From positions 1 through 8,425 of the forward strand of contig JALRFZ010000537.1 of NCBI GenBank assembly GCA_023253615.1: a stretch of DNA of 8,425 nucleotides. The letters are read 5' to 3'. The number at the start of each line of letters is the position of its first letter. Within the stretch, counting starts at the first letter, position 1. The position numbers and the translations under genes were made by a program. Under the pieces are notes generated by a model that was not told the origin of the DNA, searched no databases, and saw only the letters and a program-made list of their open reading frames with translations. This stretch comes from Verrucomicrobiales bacterium (GTDB lineage: Bacteria > Verrucomicrobiota > Verrucomicrobiia > Verrucomicrobiales > DEV007). This document shows positions 1-7,631 of the stretch, piece after piece.

Positions 1-7
1 GGCTACA

Positions 8-64
8 CTAGCGAGCTCCTCTGCCTGTCCCTAGCGAGCTCCTCTGCCTGTCCCTAGCGAGCTC
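8..64. repeat. Tandem CTAGCGAGYTC array, left block (3 cores)
   Basis: Two adjacent 23-bp units (8-30 and 31-53) are identical. Each begins CTAGCGAGCTCC and ends TGCCTGTCC. A third unit begins at 54 and breaks off after CTAGCGAGCTC at 64, where it joins the transposase remnant. The core contains the SacI-type palindrome GAGCTC. The first seven bases of the window (GGCTACA) also precede the right-hand block, so the array probably has a defined left border just before position 8. No coding function is seen. It could be a small extragenic tandem repeat or the debris of an IS end. Confidence 0.85.
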
Positions 65-150
65 CCTTTATCTGGACGGCGAAAGCCAACGACATCCTCG
101 AAAAGGTGAAGCGTGGGCGGGCGAAACTGAATAATTTACAGTCTGCTTGA
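64..150 (+). pseudogene. C-terminal remnant of an IS630-family-like transposase
   Basis: After the repeat junction, one frame reads P-F-I-W-T-A-K-A-N-D-I-L-E-K-V and continues basic, ending L-Q-S-A before TGA at 148-150. The F-x-W-T...IL pattern just before the stop is what I recall from the C-terminus of IS630-family transposases, which end shortly after the DDE domain with a short basic helix. This identification rests on a short stretch and on memory of the family. Upstream the same frame hits TAG at 55-57 inside the tandem repeat, so the body of the gene is absent and the fragment cannot be expressed as a transposase. The junction at about 64 is abrupt, consistent with deletion or recombination through the repeat. 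Confidence 0.55.
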
Positions 151-152
151 CG

Positions 153-191
153 GGCTACACTAGCGAGCTCCTGCCTGTCCCTAGCGAGTTC
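153..191. repeat. CTAGCGAGYTC array, right block (2 cores)
   Basis: Bases 153-172 repeat bases 1-20 exactly (GGCTACACTAGCGAGCTCCT). The unit at 160-180 is a 21-bp version of the left-hand 23-bp unit, lacking one CT dinucleotide. It is followed by a diverged core, CTAGCGAGTTC, at 181-191. The block begins 3 bp after the transposase-remnant stop codon. Bases 192-234, between here and the end of waaA, hold no gene or convincing signal. Confidence 0.85.
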
Positions 192-234
192 GCCTTAAAT
201 GGCAGGCTTTTAACGTCTCTGTCGTTGCATTCGA

Positions 235-1578
235 TCACGGTTCCGGAAGCCGACGGAGGATCCATGAGGCGTTCCGGGCCGCCGCTCCGTCATGACGGGC
301 CATCGTGGCAAAGCCTCGGTCTGCCATCGCGAGTCCTTCCGCGGGGGCGATCAAGATCCCACGCAGGGCGTCGGTCAACGCATCTTCTCCATCGAGCTGA
401 CAGACGCCTGCCGCGAGACGCAGCTCGCCGATGACTTCGTCAAAATTCTCCATGTGCGGGCCTACGATCACCGGCCGCCGGGCGAGGATGGGCTCCACGG
501 GATTCTGCCCGCCGATGCCCCGGAAGCTCTTCCCGATCACGACGACTTCCGCGTGATGGAACCAAGCCCTCAACTCGCCCGTGGTGTTCGCGATCCATAC
601 CCGCATCGCATTGCCGAGAGCGACCGCCTCGGACGCCGGTCCACCCTTGTCGGCTCCGGCACGGAGGAAGGGCTCAAAGCCTTCTCCGCGGAGTTCTCTC
701 GCGATATCGGCGCCTCGTTCGGCATGTCGTGGCACGATGACGAGCCGCAAGTCGGGAAACTCGTTGCACAGATCGCGCACGACCCGGGCGATGAGGCTTT
801 CCTCGCCATCGTGGGTGCTGCCGGCGAGCAGGATCCGTCGGAGCGCCGGCATACCAGTGGCGTTCAGCCAATCGCCGAGCTCCTGCCGCAGGGTTTCCGT
901 GGAGGCGGCTTGTCCGGCGTTGTCGAATTTCACACTGCCTGTCACCTCGATGCGATCGGCTGGAATCCCCAGCGCCGACCAGCGCGCGACGTCCTCAGTG
1001 AAGGGAACCGTGACACCATCGAGGAGAGAAAAGACCGGCTCGATAAGGGGACGGACTTTGCGATAGCGACGCTCGGATCGCGGGGAAAGTCGGGCGTTGG
1101 CAAGCAGCACGGGGATGCCACGGTGTTTCGCGAGCCCCACGAGATTCGGCCAGATCTCGGCTTCGATGAGGACGAGCGCGGCGGGATCGATCTTCCGCAG
1201 CACCGACCATGCGATCCAAGGGAGGTCGATGGGATTGTGAATGATGGTGAGAGCGTCCGATTCTTTCTCCGCGGCGACGCGGTAGCCGGTCGTGGTGGTG
1301 GTGCTGAGGACGATGGACCTCTCCGGAGCCGCCGCGCGCAGCGCCTCGATCAGTTTCAAGGCGAGAAAAACCTCGCCCACGCTGACTGCATGAATCCAGA
1401 TCGGCTTTTTCCCTTGGAGTTTGGCGAGCGTGTCCGGGGAGAAAAATCCGAGGCGCTGGCGGAAGTTACGGGCGAGGCCACCGCGGCGCAGCCCTTTGAT
1501 CAAGAAGGACGGCAGCCCGAGAGCGAGGACGACGGGTAGCAGCAGATTGTAGAGGAGATAAACGAGCGGGCGCGGCAT
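235..1578 (-). CDS. waaA: 3-deoxy-D-manno-octulosonic acid (Kdo) transferase
   Basis: This is a 447-residue GT30-family glycosyltransferase that moves Kdo from CMP-Kdo onto the lipid A precursor at the cytoplasmic face of the inner membrane, starting the LPS core. What is seen: an N-terminal hydrophobic segment (about residues 4-27) as in membrane-anchored WaaA; HAVSVGE at 63-69, whose Glu is the expected catalytic base; EAEIWPN at 139-145; a G-S-V-K-F-D element; an AGSTHDGEE element; PRH at 283-285; and GGQNPVEP at 356-363 before a G-P-H-x-x-N-F motif. The order and length match the family. I start at ATG 1578 because it sits right before the membrane segment. GTG at 1587 would add three residues but lies within a tandem repeat. 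Neither start has a Shine-Dalgarno. It follows rsmD on the same strand with only a few bases between them, so they are probably co-transcribed. Whether one or two Kdo residues are added cannot be told. Confidence 0.95.
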   Translation of the reverse strand: MPRPLVYLLYNLLLPVVLALGLPSFLIKGLRRGGLARNFRQRLGFFSPDTLAKLQGKKPIWIHAVSVGEVFLALKLIEALRAAAPERSIVLSTTTTTGYRVAAEKESDALTIIHNPIDLPWIAWSVLRKIDPAALVLIEAEIWPNLVGLAKHRGIPVLLANARLSPRSERRYRKVRPLIEPVFSLLDGVTVPFTEDVARWSALGIPADRIEVTGSVKFDNAGQAASTETLRQELGDWLNATGMPALRRILLAGSTHDGEESLIARVVRDLCNEFPDLRLVIVPRHAERGADIARELRGEGFEPFLRAGADKGGPASEAVALGNAMRVWIANTTGELRAWFHHAEVVVIGKSFRGIGGQNPVEPILARRPVIVGPHMENFDEVIGELRLAAGVCQLDGEDALTDALRGILIAPAEGLAMADRGFATMARHDGAAARNASWILRRLPEP

Positions 1579-1584
1579 GAGGGG

Positions 1585-1612
1585 CACGGGTCACGGGTCG
1601 CGGGTCACGGGG
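1585..1612. repeat. Heptamer tandem repeat at the rsmD-waaA junction
   Basis: There are four consecutive 7-bp units on the plus strand: CACGGGT, CACGGGT, CGCGGGT, CACGGGG. They encode the last residues of RsmD (V-T-R-D-P), its TGA stop, and the alternative GTG start of waaA. Seven is not a multiple of three, so gain or loss of a unit would change the RsmD C-terminus and the spacing to waaA. Confidence 0.85.
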
Positions 1613-2154
1613 GCGAGAAAGCTCACGCGGGTCACCCCGTAGGCCCGTTCCTCCCTGGTCGCCCAGAGTTCGTTCTCAGGCAGGGGGGCGGAGGAAAGGC
1701 TTTCGAGCACGAGCAAGCCGCCGGGTGCGAGCGAGCCGACGAGCGCGGGGGAGGAGAGGAGCTTTTCGAGCAATTCCCGCTCGGCATCCGATCTGGCATA
1801 CGGGGGGTCGGCGAAAATGAGGTCGTAGCGAGAGTTGGAGACTCCTGCAAGGAAGGCGACGACGTCCCGGGAAACAACCTGTCCCCCTTTGAGGCGTGTT
1901 TTTTCCAGGTTCTTCCGGATGGACTCGCAGGCGGGTCCGTGGGATTCGACGAAATCAGCGGAGATCGCGCCCCGGCTCAAGGCCTCGAGCCCCAGCGAGC
2001 CCGAGCCGGCGAAGAGATCCAGCACGCGGGCGCCGATCGTGAGATCGCCGAGCACGGCGAAAAGCGACTCGCGCACCCGGTCGGTGGTGGGGCGGGTGAG
2101 ACTGCGGGGGACTTGGAGCGGGATGCTGCCCGCGCTGCCGGCGATGATACGCAT
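1591..2154 (-). CDS. rsmD: 16S rRNA (guanine(966)-N(2))-methyltransferase RsmD
   Basis: This 187-residue, SAM-dependent Rossmann-fold methyltransferase of the RsmD family methylates the exocyclic amine of G966 in helix 31 of 16S rRNA during 30S assembly. What is seen: the family N-terminus MRIIAGSAGSIPL followed by RPTTDRVRESLF (21-32); the SAM-binding motif I DLFAGSGSLGLEALSRG at 46-62; and the catalytic D-P-P-Y at 116-119, characteristic of N-directed methyltransferases. Length is normal for the family. The ATG at 2152-2154 gives the family-typical N-terminus; its leader is pyrimidine-rich and has no Shine-Dalgarno. The last five residues are encoded by a heptamer tandem repeat and are probably not structural. 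It heads a two-gene unit with waaA. A candidate promoter lies immediately upstream, predicting a very short 5' leader. Confidence 0.95.
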   Translation of the reverse strand: MRIIAGSAGSIPLQVPRSLTRPTTDRVRESLFAVLGDLTIGARVLDLFAGSGSLGLEALSRGAISADFVESHGPACESIRKNLEKTRLKGGQVVSRDVVAFLAGVSNSRYDLIFADPPYARSDAERELLEKLLSSPALVGSLAPGGLLVLESLSSAPLPENELWATREERAYGVTRVSFLAPVTRDP

Positions 2155-2169
2155 GGGAGGAAAGAGGGG

Positions 2170-2198
2170 ATTTTAGGCCAAGGTTCGCCGCTCTCCAA
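2170..2198 (-). promoter_or_regulatory. Candidate sigma-70-type promoter for rsmD-waaA
   Basis: On the minus strand TTGGAG (-35-like, plus coordinates 2193-2198) is followed after exactly 17 bp by TAAAAT (-10-like, 2170-2175, five of six consensus positions). Transcription would start near 2163, leaving a leader of about 9 nt before the rsmD ATG. The -35 half is weak (three of six), so this is a sequence-only suggestion. Confidence 0.4.
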
Positions 2199-2241
2199 TC
2201 GTTATTGCAGGGGGCCCCTTTTTCGAGGAAACTGCCCGCCC

Positions 2242-2273
2242 GGTCCGGGTTGCACCCAGGGCCGCCTTTTTTT
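2242..2273 (+). terminator. Terminator-like hairpin plus T7 just upstream of the AsmA-like gene
   Basis: GGTC (2242-2245) can pair with GGCC (2260-2263) using one G-T wobble. Inside this, GGGT (2247-2250) pairs with ACCC (2254-2257) around a TGC loop, with a small internal mismatch. A GCC and seven T residues (2267-2273) follow. The T run ends 5 bp before the ATG at 2279. It could act as an attenuator of the downstream gene or block readthrough from antisense or spurious transcripts. The U-rich tract could also simply aid ribosome binding in the absence of a Shine-Dalgarno. Stem strength is moderate. Confidence 0.35.
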
Positions 2274-2278
2274 GACTG

Positions 2279-4996
2279 ATGCGCCTGATCCGACAGATCT
2301 TCGTACTTGCCTGCTTCCTCGCCGCCTGCAGCGCGGTCTGGGCGGCGGTCTACGCGCGGAAGGAAGGCTTCAGTGAGAGTTGGAAAAACGCGATCGAGCG
2401 CGAATTCGAAAATCGGGGTTACCATGTCGATATCGGCAAGCTGACCCTGGGTGCCTTTCGAGGTCTCGTCGCCGAGGACGTGCGATTCTTCCAGGATGCG
2501 GGCCGCGATCAGGAGATCGCTTTCATTGATGATGTGTTTCTCGATGTCGATCTCAGCCGCATTCTCGACAAGCAGGTCTCGATCAACACGCTCGATGTGC
2601 AGGAGGCGAGCCTCTCCCTGCCGCTGGATCCCACCCGTGAAAACGCGAAACGCCTCCGCGTCAACGGGCTCTCCGGCCGCATCGTCATCACCGAGAGCGT
2701 CATCGAGATCGTGAAAGCCGAGGCCGAGTTGGCCGGATTCGACGTCTCGGTGAAGGGCTCTCTGGTGCGCCCGCCCCTGGAGGAGAACGAGGAAGGCGGG
2801 GCCGGGGAGCGGGAGATCGACGAGGCGGAGCTCGCCCATCGCCGCCGCCAGCTCCTGAGATTCCTGCGCGAACTCGAGACCTACGAATTCACCGGTGGGC
2901 GGCCCTCCCTTGAGATCGAATTCCGCGGCGATCTCGATGAACTCGAGACGATGACGGCGCGCGCCCGCCTCTCCACGCCCGCCTTCAGCAAGCAGGGGCA
3001 GGCTTATCGGGTCGAGTCGCTCGCGGCCTCGGTGCGGTTCGACGGGAGGGAAAACCGCGCCGAGATCGAGGAGTTGAGAGTGAATGACGAACAGGGCGTT
3101 CTCGATCTCACGGGCCAATGGACCCAGGCGGCCAACCGGCTCGATTTCAGCATGAACTCCACCGCCGATATCGCGGGGCTCGCCGGTCTTTTCTGGGCCG
3201 ACAAGAAACTCGGCGAGATCGTCTTTTTCAATCCTCCGACGATCGAGGCATCGGGCCATCTCGAGCTCGATGCGATGCGCCGTGGAGGCAACGGCTTTCC
3301 CGGTGAGGTGATGGGAGAGGTGCGCGCCGAGCGGTTCGTGACACGCGGCACGGTCTTTTCGGGGTTGAATTTCGGATTCAGTCTCGCCGCCGAGCGCTTT
3401 TACCTGCGGAATCTCCGTCTCGATCACAAGACCGGTGTCGCGTTTCTCAACCTCAAATACGAACCGGGCAAGGGCGGTGAGACCGTGCAATACCAGACCG
3501 AGATCAAGCTCGATCCGCTCGTCTTCCGTCCCTTCTTCGACGAGCGCGGAAGAAAATTCATCGACGCGTGGAATTTCAGCGAGACCTCCTCGATCTACAT
3601 CGCGGCGGTCGGAAATGGCGAGGATTGGAAGTTCCCGGGTTGGAACAACCGGGGTGTCATCGACCTGCGCCAGTTCCGCCTCAACGGTGTCGAATTTCTC
3701 GAACTCGAGACCGACTACGAATCGGATGGCGGGACCCAGTGGTTCCGCAACGTCTCGCTCGTGCGCGAAGAGGGCAGGATCGTCGCCGAACTCGCCGAGA
3801 ACAACCGTCGCGAGCGCAGTTGGGAGGTGAGGGGCGTGGTCTCCACCGTCGACATCGTGGAGGGCGCGAAGGCTTTCAACCCGAAGCTTTCCAAGGCGCT
3901 CGAAAAGTACCGGCATGAAAGTCCGCCGACGATCCGACTCGCGGGTCGTCTCGACGGGCGCCGCAACGACGAGGTGGGCGACGAGCCCCGGCGCAACCAG
4001 CTCGCGATCTCTTTCACAGGTGGAGGCGACGCCCGGTACGACTTTCTCGGCAAGACGCTCACCTTGAGCGATCCGGTCGGCGAAGTGAAAGTCGATGGCA
4101 GCCACGTGACTCTCGTTTCGCTCACCGGCGGCATCTTCGGGGGGCGCGTCGAGCTCGCCTACGACGTCACCAACGTGCGTGATCCCGGCGCGCCGTTCGT
4201 GATGAAAGCGGCCGTTCGCGGTGTGCCGCTCGAGCGGGTCACGAAACACTATGACGGTGGCGGCGACATCACGGGTGCGGTCGATGCCGATTTCGACATC
4301 ACCGGAAAGGTGGGGCAGGTCGCCAGCTTCAACGGCGGAGGCAGCGCCCGCATCGCCGATGGATACCTTTTTGCCATCCCCGTGCTGGGGCCGCTCACCA
4401 AACTCCTCGGAAACACGAACGGAAGTAGCAATGAAAATGGCAATGGCAATGGCGGCAATGTCGCCAAGGAGGCTTCGGCCTCCTTCCAGCTCGAGAACGG
4501 CGTGCTGGTGACGCGCGACATCGAGGCGCTCACGAAGGCGTTCCGCGTGAAGGCCGCCGGCACCGTGTCGCTCGTCGATCAATCAGTCGATCTCGAGGCG
4601 GTCGTGAATACGCGCGGCGAGCTCTCGAGCACCGTCCTCACGCCCGTGAGCGAGTTGCTCACCTATTCCTGCACCGGCACGGTGCGCGACCCGGTGTGGA
4701 AGCCCAAACACATCTCGAATCTCGGCAAGGTGCCCGCCACCCTCATCTCCGAGCTCACCAACATCCCCGTCGAAGGATTGAAGCGGCTGGGTCAATTCGG
4801 ACAGGAGCTTTTCGCCCTGCCCGAGCGGGCCATGAATTCCGTCAATGGCAACAACGGCACCGCGACTCCGGCACCGTCCGATGGTGCCGCGCCCGCCACT
4901 CCCCGTGAACGGCGCTTTCCCTGGGGTGGATTGAACGGTGGGGGCAATCCCGACGCCCCCGCCCCGAGGCGTTTGTTCCCGCTGCTGCCGGATTGA
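2279..4996 (+). CDS. AsmA-like C-terminal domain envelope protein
   Basis: A 905-residue protein with one N-terminal hydrophobic segment (about residues 4-24), then a long periplasmic part of alternating beta-strand repeats (about 40-590), and an AsmA-like C-terminal region (about 592-860). That region is recognised by the run V-K-V-D-G...L-T-G-G-I-F-G-G-R-V-E-L and the later G-G-G-S-A-R-I-A-D-G-Y-L-F-A-I-P-V-L-G-P-L-T-K-L-L. Proteins of the AsmA/TamB superfamily are inner-membrane-anchored, beta-rich bridges linked to phospholipid transport to the outer membrane or to outer-membrane protein assembly. The role here is by analogy. Oddities are an Asn/Gly-rich insertion at 712-727 inside the domain and a Pro/Gly-rich tail from about 855. 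The ATG at 2279 is chosen because it begins the membrane anchor; it has no Shine-Dalgarno. It is transcribed divergently from rsmD-waaA, and an envelope role would fit beside an LPS gene. I do not recognise a gene symbol. Confidence 0.85.
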   Translation: MRLIRQIFVLACFLAACSAVWAAVYARKEGFSESWKNAIEREFENRGYHVDIGKLTLGAFRGLVAEDVRFFQDAGRDQEIAFIDDVFLDVDLSRILDKQVSINTLDVQEASLSLPLDPTRENAKRLRVNGLSGRIVITESVIEIVKAEAELAGFDVSVKGSLVRPPLEENEEGGAGEREIDEAELAHRRRQLLRFLRELETYEFTGGRPSLEIEFRGDLDELETMTARARLSTPAFSKQGQAYRVESLAASVRFDGRENRAEIEELRVNDEQGVLDLTGQWTQAANRLDFSMNSTADIAGLAGLFWADKKLGEIVFFNPPTIEASGHLELDAMRRGGNGFPGEVMGEVRAERFVTRGTVFSGLNFGFSLAAERFYLRNLRLDHKTGVAFLNLKYEPGKGGETVQYQTEIKLDPLVFRPFFDERGRKFIDAWNFSETSSIYIAAVGNGEDWKFPGWNNRGVIDLRQFRLNGVEFLELETDYESDGGTQWFRNVSLVREEGRIVAELAENNRRERSWEVRGVVSTVDIVEGAKAFNPKLSKALEKYRHESPPTIRLAGRLDGRRNDEVGDEPRRNQLAISFTGGGDARYDFLGKTLTLSDPVGEVKVDGSHVTLVSLTGGIFGGRVELAYDVTNVRDPGAPFVMKAAVRGVPLERVTKHYDGGGDITGAVDADFDITGKVGQVASFNGGGSARIADGYLFAIPVLGPLTKLLGNTNGSSNENGNGNGGNVAKEASASFQLENGVLVTRDIEALTKAFRVKAAGTVSLVDQSVDLEAVVNTRGELSSTVLTPVSELLTYSCTGTVRDPVWKPKHISNLGKVPATLISELTNIPVEGLKRLGQFGQELFALPERAMNSVNGNNGTATPAPSDGAAPATPRERRFPWGGLNGGGNPDAPAPRRLFPLLPD
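4430..4459 (+). repeat. In-frame AATGGC hexamer microsatellite
   Basis: Three perfect AATGGC units (4436-4453) are preceded by AATGAA and followed by GGCAAT. They encode alternating Asn-Gly in the AsmA-like protein (residues about 718-727). A six-base unit keeps the frame if copies are gained or lost. It falls right after the conserved I-P-V-L-G-P-L-T-K-L-L segment, so it probably forms a flexible surface loop. Confidence 0.75.
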
Positions 4997-7603
4997 TCAG
5001 TTTCCTCCGGTGAGGTACGCCATCAGATCGCGCAGCTCGCGGTCGGTCAGCATCGAGACCAGCCCCGGCGGCATCAGTGAAGTGCGCATCTCCGTGCGCG
5101 AGACGACTTCCGTCTCCGGAAAGGATCGCTCCTGTCCCGTCAGGTCGCGGAAGACCTCGCTGCTCGAGGAGCGCAGGAGGATGCCGATGAACTCGGTGCC
5201 GTCCTTCAGCTTCACCTGGCTCGGATAAAACTGCGGTGCCACCTCGCGATGTGGTTCGAGGATCGAGCGCAGCAGCGCCTCGCGCGTGCCCTGCCGGCCG
5301 GCCAGGCTCAGATCCGGTCCGAGCACGATGCCGCGTCCGCTGTGGCGGTGGCAGCTCGAGCAGAGGGCCAGTTTCGAGTGGAAAAAGATGCGTCGTCCTG
5401 CCTCCGTATCAGCTTCGCCAGGCACCGCGTCGAGACGTGCGAGCCAGGCCGCGGTCTCATCGAAAGGCGGTCGATCCGCATTGAGCGAAGCCGGATCGAG
5501 GATCGGTTTCACTAGCGCCGCGGCATCGGGATGCGTCGCCACGATATGATCGAGGGTGGCCTTTCCCTCCTCGTCCGGCACCACGCCCCGCAAGGCGCGC
5601 AGAGCCTCGTCGCGGATCGAGGCATGGCCGTCACCCGCGAGGATGAAGAGAAGTTCCCGGTGCTCCGGCAGCGCCGAAGTCGCGAGCCCCGTCACCGCAT
5701 CGGCGCGCAGGGCGGGATCGAGGCCGTCGTCCGAGGCGATCTCGGCGAGGAGGACGCGGGCCTCGTCCGAGTTTCTCGTCGCGAGCGTCCGGACCACCTC
5801 GAGCGAGAGCACCGGATCCTTCTCATCGAGCAGGTCCCGTAGCACGTCCATCGTCAGCTTTGGATGGGCCGGCGGGGCGAGACGCAGCGCATATCCCTTC
5901 AATCTTGGCGGAGTGTCAGGATCCAGGATTTTGCCGGTCAGCACATCGGGATTCGTCACGCCCGCACCCGGTTCGCCCCTGAGGGTATTCCATGCCGCGA
6001 GCGCCGCCTCGAAGAGCCGGTAGTCGATGTCCGCATCGGACAAGGCTTTCTCCACTTCCGGGTTAAACCCTGTCAGGACCCCGTCCGCGATCCAGCGCAG
6101 GCATTCGAAGCGCATCTCCGGATCGGGATCGTCGAGGAAGGCGCGCACCCACTTCTCCTCGTCGAGATCGACACGCCGCAGCGCGACAAACGCGAGGACG
6201 CGGTGCTCCGGCGGCATCACGCGGAGGAATTCCGGCGTCCACGTGGCGCTCTTGCGGGCGAGGGCGGAAAGCGCGGCGTCGGCGAGGTGGCGGTCGTCCG
6301 ACCCGGCGAGTGGCAGCAGCTCGCTCTCCGCCTTGTCGACGCGGCCCTGGCGCAAGTCCTCGGCCAGTCGTGCGGCGTCGTTGAGTGGGTCGGGCGTCTT
6401 CTTCACCCAGGTCGCTGCGGCGGGATCGATCTCCAGCTTCCAGAGCCGGCCCTTTCCATGGATCGGGTAAGAGCTGAAGACCCAGTCGTTCATGTAGAAG
6501 GCACCGTCCGGCCCGCGGGCGATGCTGGTGGGGCGGAAGAAATCACTGCCCTCGGCAAGCACGATCCGGTCGGAGGTGTAGCCGGCACCCTTTCTGGTCA
6601 GCGGATAATATTCGATGCGGTGGTCGCTCCAGGAAGGAATGATGACGCCGCCACCGAGGGCGATGAGCGCGCACGGACCCTCGCCCGAGGGATGCACCAT
6701 GCCGAGCGTGCCACGCAGCTCCCCGTTCCAAGCCACGAAAGGATGGACCGGAGCGCTTCCGTAGACCCATTGGAATCCATAGTCCGCGCCCTCGACGACG
6801 TGGAGGAGACGGCAGGGCGGGCGGCTCCCCGGATCGTTCTCCGCAGCGAAGATCTCGCCGAATTCATTCACCATCAAACCGAAGGGATTCCAGAAGCCGC
6901 GGGCGATGCGGCGCATCTTCTTCCCGTCGGGCGTGCAGCGGAAGACGCCGCCTTCGCCGCGGCCCTTCACCTCCGACCCGTCGGTGGCGGTGAGCGTCCA
7001 GTCGTGGCCGAAATTCTCCCCTAACGAAAACACCAAACCGCCGTCGGGATGCCAGGCCATGCCGCTGAGTCCGTTGTGCGGATAATCGGCGAGCGTATCG
7101 AGGGCCGCCAGCGTCTCCTCGACGTCGCCTTTTCCATCACCGTCGGTGTCCTTCACCCGCAGGATGCGTCCCCGCTCGGCGAGATAGACCCATCCGCCGG
7201 GACCGAGGATCAACTGCATCGTCGCCGTCGTGGCGTTGTAAAAGACGCGACGGTTTTTGCCATCCGCGTCGAAGACGAGGACCTCGTCGTGCTCCGGCCC
7301 CGCATAGCCCTCCGGACGGAAGTGGGTATGGCAGGCGATCGTGTAGATCCGGCCCTCGTCATCGACATCGATGCCCGTCGGTGTGACGAGGTCGGGATGC
7401 TCCGCGAGCAGGGTCAGTTTCACGCCGGGTTGCAGCGTCTGGATCAGCGGAGGGATTTCCTCCGGCACCTCCGGCGCCTTGGGAGGCGCGGAACGGGGCG
7501 GCTTGGGGGCGACCGGAGGCGCGGCGGAAAGGGGCGAATGAAGAGAAAGCAGAAGTCCCGGAAGAAGCAAGTGACGGCAAAAGAAAAAACCGGGTCGAAT
7601 CAT
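4997..7603 (-). CDS. PVC-type beta-propeller dehydrogenase with HEAT-like repeats and C-terminal haem c domain
   Basis: An 868-residue exported protein. Residues 1-28 form a signal peptide (hydrophobic L-L-L-P-G-L-L-L, cleavage likely after S-A-A), then comes a proline-rich linker to about 48. Residues about 55-395 resemble the glucose/sorbosone dehydrogenase-like propeller of PVC 'membrane-bound dehydrogenases', with blade motifs such as [11 protein letters not shown] and [10 protein letters not shown]. An acidic D-T-D-G-D-G-K-G-D loop at 152-160 looks like a calcium site. Residues about 400-700 are helical HEAT-like repeats. The C-terminal 130 residues form a PVC-type haem-binding domain with C-S-S-C-H at 748-752, then G-x-x-L-G-P-D-L, and M844 in L-M-P-P-G-L as a possible axial ligand. 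Such proteins are periplasmic; substrate and electron partner are unknown here, and oxidation of a sugar or alcohol is only inference. ATG 7603 precedes the signal peptide. No Shine-Dalgarno is seen. The stop abuts that of the convergent AsmA-like gene. Confidence 0.9.
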   Translation of the reverse strand: MIRPGFFFCRHLLLPGLLLSLHSPLSAAPPVAPKPPRSAPPKAPEVPEEIPPLIQTLQPGVKLTLLAEHPDLVTPTGIDVDDEGRIYTIACHTHFRPEGYAGPEHDEVLVFDADGKNRRVFYNATTATMQLILGPGGWVYLAERGRILRVKDTDGDGKGDVEETLAALDTLADYPHNGLSGMAWHPDGGLVFSLGENFGHDWTLTATDGSEVKGRGEGGVFRCTPDGKKMRRIARGFWNPFGLMVNEFGEIFAAENDPGSRPPCRLLHVVEGADYGFQWVYGSAPVHPFVAWNGELRGTLGMVHPSGEGPCALIALGGGVIIPSWSDHRIEYYPLTRKGAGYTSDRIVLAEGSDFFRPTSIARGPDGAFYMNDWVFSSYPIHGKGRLWKLEIDPAAATWVKKTPDPLNDAARLAEDLRQGRVDKAESELLPLAGSDDRHLADAALSALARKSATWTPEFLRVMPPEHRVLAFVALRRVDLDEEKWVRAFLDDPDPEMRFECLRWIADGVLTGFNPEVEKALSDADIDYRLFEAALAAWNTLRGEPGAGVTNPDVLTGKILDPDTPPRLKGYALRLAPPAHPKLTMDVLRDLLDEKDPVLSLEVVRTLATRNSDEARVLLAEIASDDGLDPALRADAVTGLATSALPEHRELLFILAGDGHASIRDEALRALRGVVPDEEGKATLDHIVATHPDAAALVKPILDPASLNADRPPFDETAAWLARLDAVPGEADTEAGRRIFFHSKLALCSSCHRHSGRGIVLGPDLSLAGRQGTREALLRSILEPHREVAPQFYPSQVKLKDGTEFIGILLRSSSSEVFRDLTGQERSFPETEVVSRTEMRTSLMPPGLVSMLTDRELRDLMAYLTGGN

Positions 7604-7631
7604 GGCGGCGGGAAATTTCGGCAGGGATCAC

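Noticed and set aside
8..191. Repeat array as a CRISPR
   Set aside because: Left-hand units are directly adjacent with no spacers, units are only 21-23 bp, and the single long interval holds a transposase fragment. No cas gene is present.
192..213. GCCT...AGGC followed by TTTT as a terminator after the transposase remnant
   Set aside because: The stem is only 4 bp with an 8-nt loop, too weak to support, and it points the wrong way to serve waaA.
292..1539. A 415-codon open frame antisense to waaA
   Set aside because: Same codon-aligned register effect. The minus-strand frame carries every WaaA motif, and the plus-strand product has no recognisable domain.
1955..4582. An 875-codon open frame antisense to the AsmA-like gene
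   Set aside because: It is in codon-aligned antisense register, where only sense TTA, CTA or TCA codons create stops. These are rare in this GC-rich gene, and its first TCA falls exactly at 4583. The translation is low in hydrophobic structure and matches no family I know.
4940..4960. GGGGGC...GCCCCC hairpin near the end of the AsmA-like gene as a bidirectional terminator
   Set aside because: The 6-bp stem lies in coding sequence for the Pro/Gly-rich tail, and no T run follows on either strand.
5864..7024. A 386-codon open frame antisense to the cytochrome/dehydrogenase gene
   Set aside because: It is codon-aligned with the real gene and explained by scarcity of TTA, CTA and TCA codons. No domain or start signal is seen.
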